Position numbers and translations under genes: made by a program
Shown here: positions 44,943 through 45,800 of the stretch, one piece after another
Layout of the letters: each line of letters opens with the position of its first letter
How positions within the stretch are numbered: the first letter of the stretch is position 1
The notes under the pieces: generated by a model
Database searches by the model: none
Told to the model about the DNA's origin: nothing
What the model saw: only the letters and a program-made list of their open reading frames with translations
Origin: Cylindrodendrum hubeiense
Taxonomy: Eukaryota > Ascomycota > Sordariomycetes > Hypocreales > Nectriaceae
Direction of reading: 5' to 3'
Length of the DNA stretch: 45,800 nt
Assembly (NCBI GenBank): GCA_014621425.1
Contig: JAANBB010000334.1
Span: forward strand, 1-45,800

Positions 44943-45304
44943 GCGTATTTCTATACCATATCCATGTGTGTAGAAATTGTGTGAAAGAGAAAGCAAAAGG
45001 ACAACAGCCAGGCTTAAAGCTTGGTTTGGGCTGGGCTGGACTGGAGAATGGGAAAAGGTTGGGGCTATAGAACACCGCTGTGAGTTGGTTCTCAGGGCTA
45101 GATCAATAGAATAGAGGGGTTTCATTGGCATTCTAGTCAAAGGTTTCGAGTCGTTTCTCCAGGAAATGAATGTCCTACTGCCCCAAGCCAAGTACCCGTA
45201 ACTCCCCAACACCACCCAGTCCAAAAGCCATAATCGTCACTATCTTCACGTCGTATACATGTCACATGTGCTCATCAGTGGAGCTCGTCAGTCCGTGCCC
45301 GTTC
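44943..45304. other. Convergent 3' flanks of TSC13 and BLOC1S1-like gene
   Basis: This 362-bp gap lies between converging genes and contains only their presumed 3' UTRs. Confidence 0.45.
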
Positions 45305-45800
45305 TCATGATGCCGTCGACACCGATGCCGTATCCGAGCCCTTGGCCCCTCTTCCCGTGCCGGTGCTGGACGCGGGCTCCGTCAAGCTGCGGCTCGCCTC
45401 CGACCATGTCCCGGTGACGCCGTCCGAGTCGATGGCCATCTCGACGGCGCCAACCCCCGTCTTGGACGGATCGCCATGTGCGTCCTCCAGCTTCTTACCC
45501 ACGTCCACATCCATCCTGTCATGGGCATGTTCATCGTCGCTCATGACGCTCCCACTCTCGCTCCCGCTCCCGCAGTCACTGCAGCTGCAGCAGCTGCTTC
45601 CGCCGTTGGCCAGGCGCACCGTCTCCTCCAGGACGAGAAAGTCGCGCTCCAGCACCTCGGCCCAGTTCTGCACGTTGCCGAGCTCCTTGACGCGGCGCGC
45701 GGCGAGGTCGGCTTCGCGGCGAGCTTCTCGCGCTCGCGGCGCAGGCCGTCGGTGGCGCGCTGGACGTCGGCGGCCTGCTTGCCGAGCACGGCTGAGTTGG
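45305..45800 (-). CDS. BLOC1S1: BLOC1S1/GCN5L1-like protein, 5' end beyond the window, apparent frameshift
   Basis: Only the 3' part is visible; the gene runs off the right edge. The segment VKELGNVQNWAEVLERDFLVLEE matches the C-terminal half of the BLOC1S1 (GCN5L1) domain, a helical subunit of BLOC-1-type complexes in endosomal/lysosome-related trafficking. Upstream, the start of the same helix (QAADVQRATDGLRREREKLA) lies in another frame, so one base appears to be missing in the GC-rich stretch about 45712-45726. No plausible intron reconciles the two frames. After the domain comes a ~95-residue Ser/Asp/Gly-rich tail with a short Cys/Ser cluster, ending at the stop at 45305-45307. The family call rests on one short conserved segment. 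The break could be a sequencing error or real decay. Confidence 0.65.
   Translation of the reverse strand, partial: QLSRARQAGRRRPARHRRPAPRAREARREADLAARRVKELGNVQNWAEVLERDFLVLEETVRLANGGSSCCSCSDCGSGSESGSVMSDDEHAHDRMDVDVGKKLEDAHGDPSKTGVGAVEMAIDSDGVTGTWSEASRSLTEPASSTGTGRGAKGSDTASVSTAS

Overview
The window is nuclear DNA of a filamentous ascomycete. Nearly every gene carries short spliceosomal introns (about 45-185 nt, GTRNGT donors, YAG acceptors). The proteins look like those of Sordariomycetes, and Hypocreales is my best guess (inference from protein style, not a database result). I found no bacterial features, transposon genes, tRNAs, rRNAs or CRISPR arrays. Most of it is ordinary conserved housekeeping sequence, with 15 protein genes that I can support.

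Layout: 1-1695 (+) WW-domain protein with a long Q/H/P-rich tail; 2079-2870 (-) small ER membrane protein resembling Pga1; 4589-6317 (+) alpha-tubulin; 6766-7931 (+) HMG-CoA lyase; 8410-10281 (+) V-ATPase subunit B; 10767-12226 (+) diphthamide synthase DPH1; 12603-14486 (-) secreted protein of unknown function with an apparent reading-frame break; 15271-15714 (-) Ctf8; 16172-17319 (+) ribosomal protein S6; 18047-30414 (-) a HECT ubiquitin ligase of the Tom1/Ptr1/HUWE1 family, about 4,012 residues; a 4.2-kb gene-poor interval (30415-34625) rich in tandem and inverted repeats; 34626-37668 (+) TBC-domain RabGAP; 38244-38930 (-) ribosomal protein S8; 39856-42171 (-) a 771-residue orphan; 43884-44942 (+) very-long-chain enoyl reductase Tsc13; 45305-45800 (-) 3' part of a BLOC1S1-like gene running off the edge. 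Exon coordinates were read by eye from splice signals and reading phase; for 13 of the 15 genes the phases close exactly.

The genes do not form a pathway or a secondary-metabolite cluster. They serve translation (RPS6, RPS8, DPH1), the cytoskeleton, vacuolar acidification, leucine breakdown, sister-chromatid cohesion, ubiquitin ligation, vesicle traffic, GPI-anchor and fatty-acid synthesis. CTF8 and RPS6 share one divergent promoter of 457 bp. Several pairs converge with 3' spacings of about 360-730 bp.

The observations most worth a second look are: a pair of GTCC-loop hairpins inside an RPS6 intron; apparent single-base frame breaks in the secreted-protein gene and in the BLOC1S1-like gene; recurring TACGTA-type palindromes and a 24-bp inverted repeat in the intergenic DNA; and the orphan gene. 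I found no convincing new multi-gene system.
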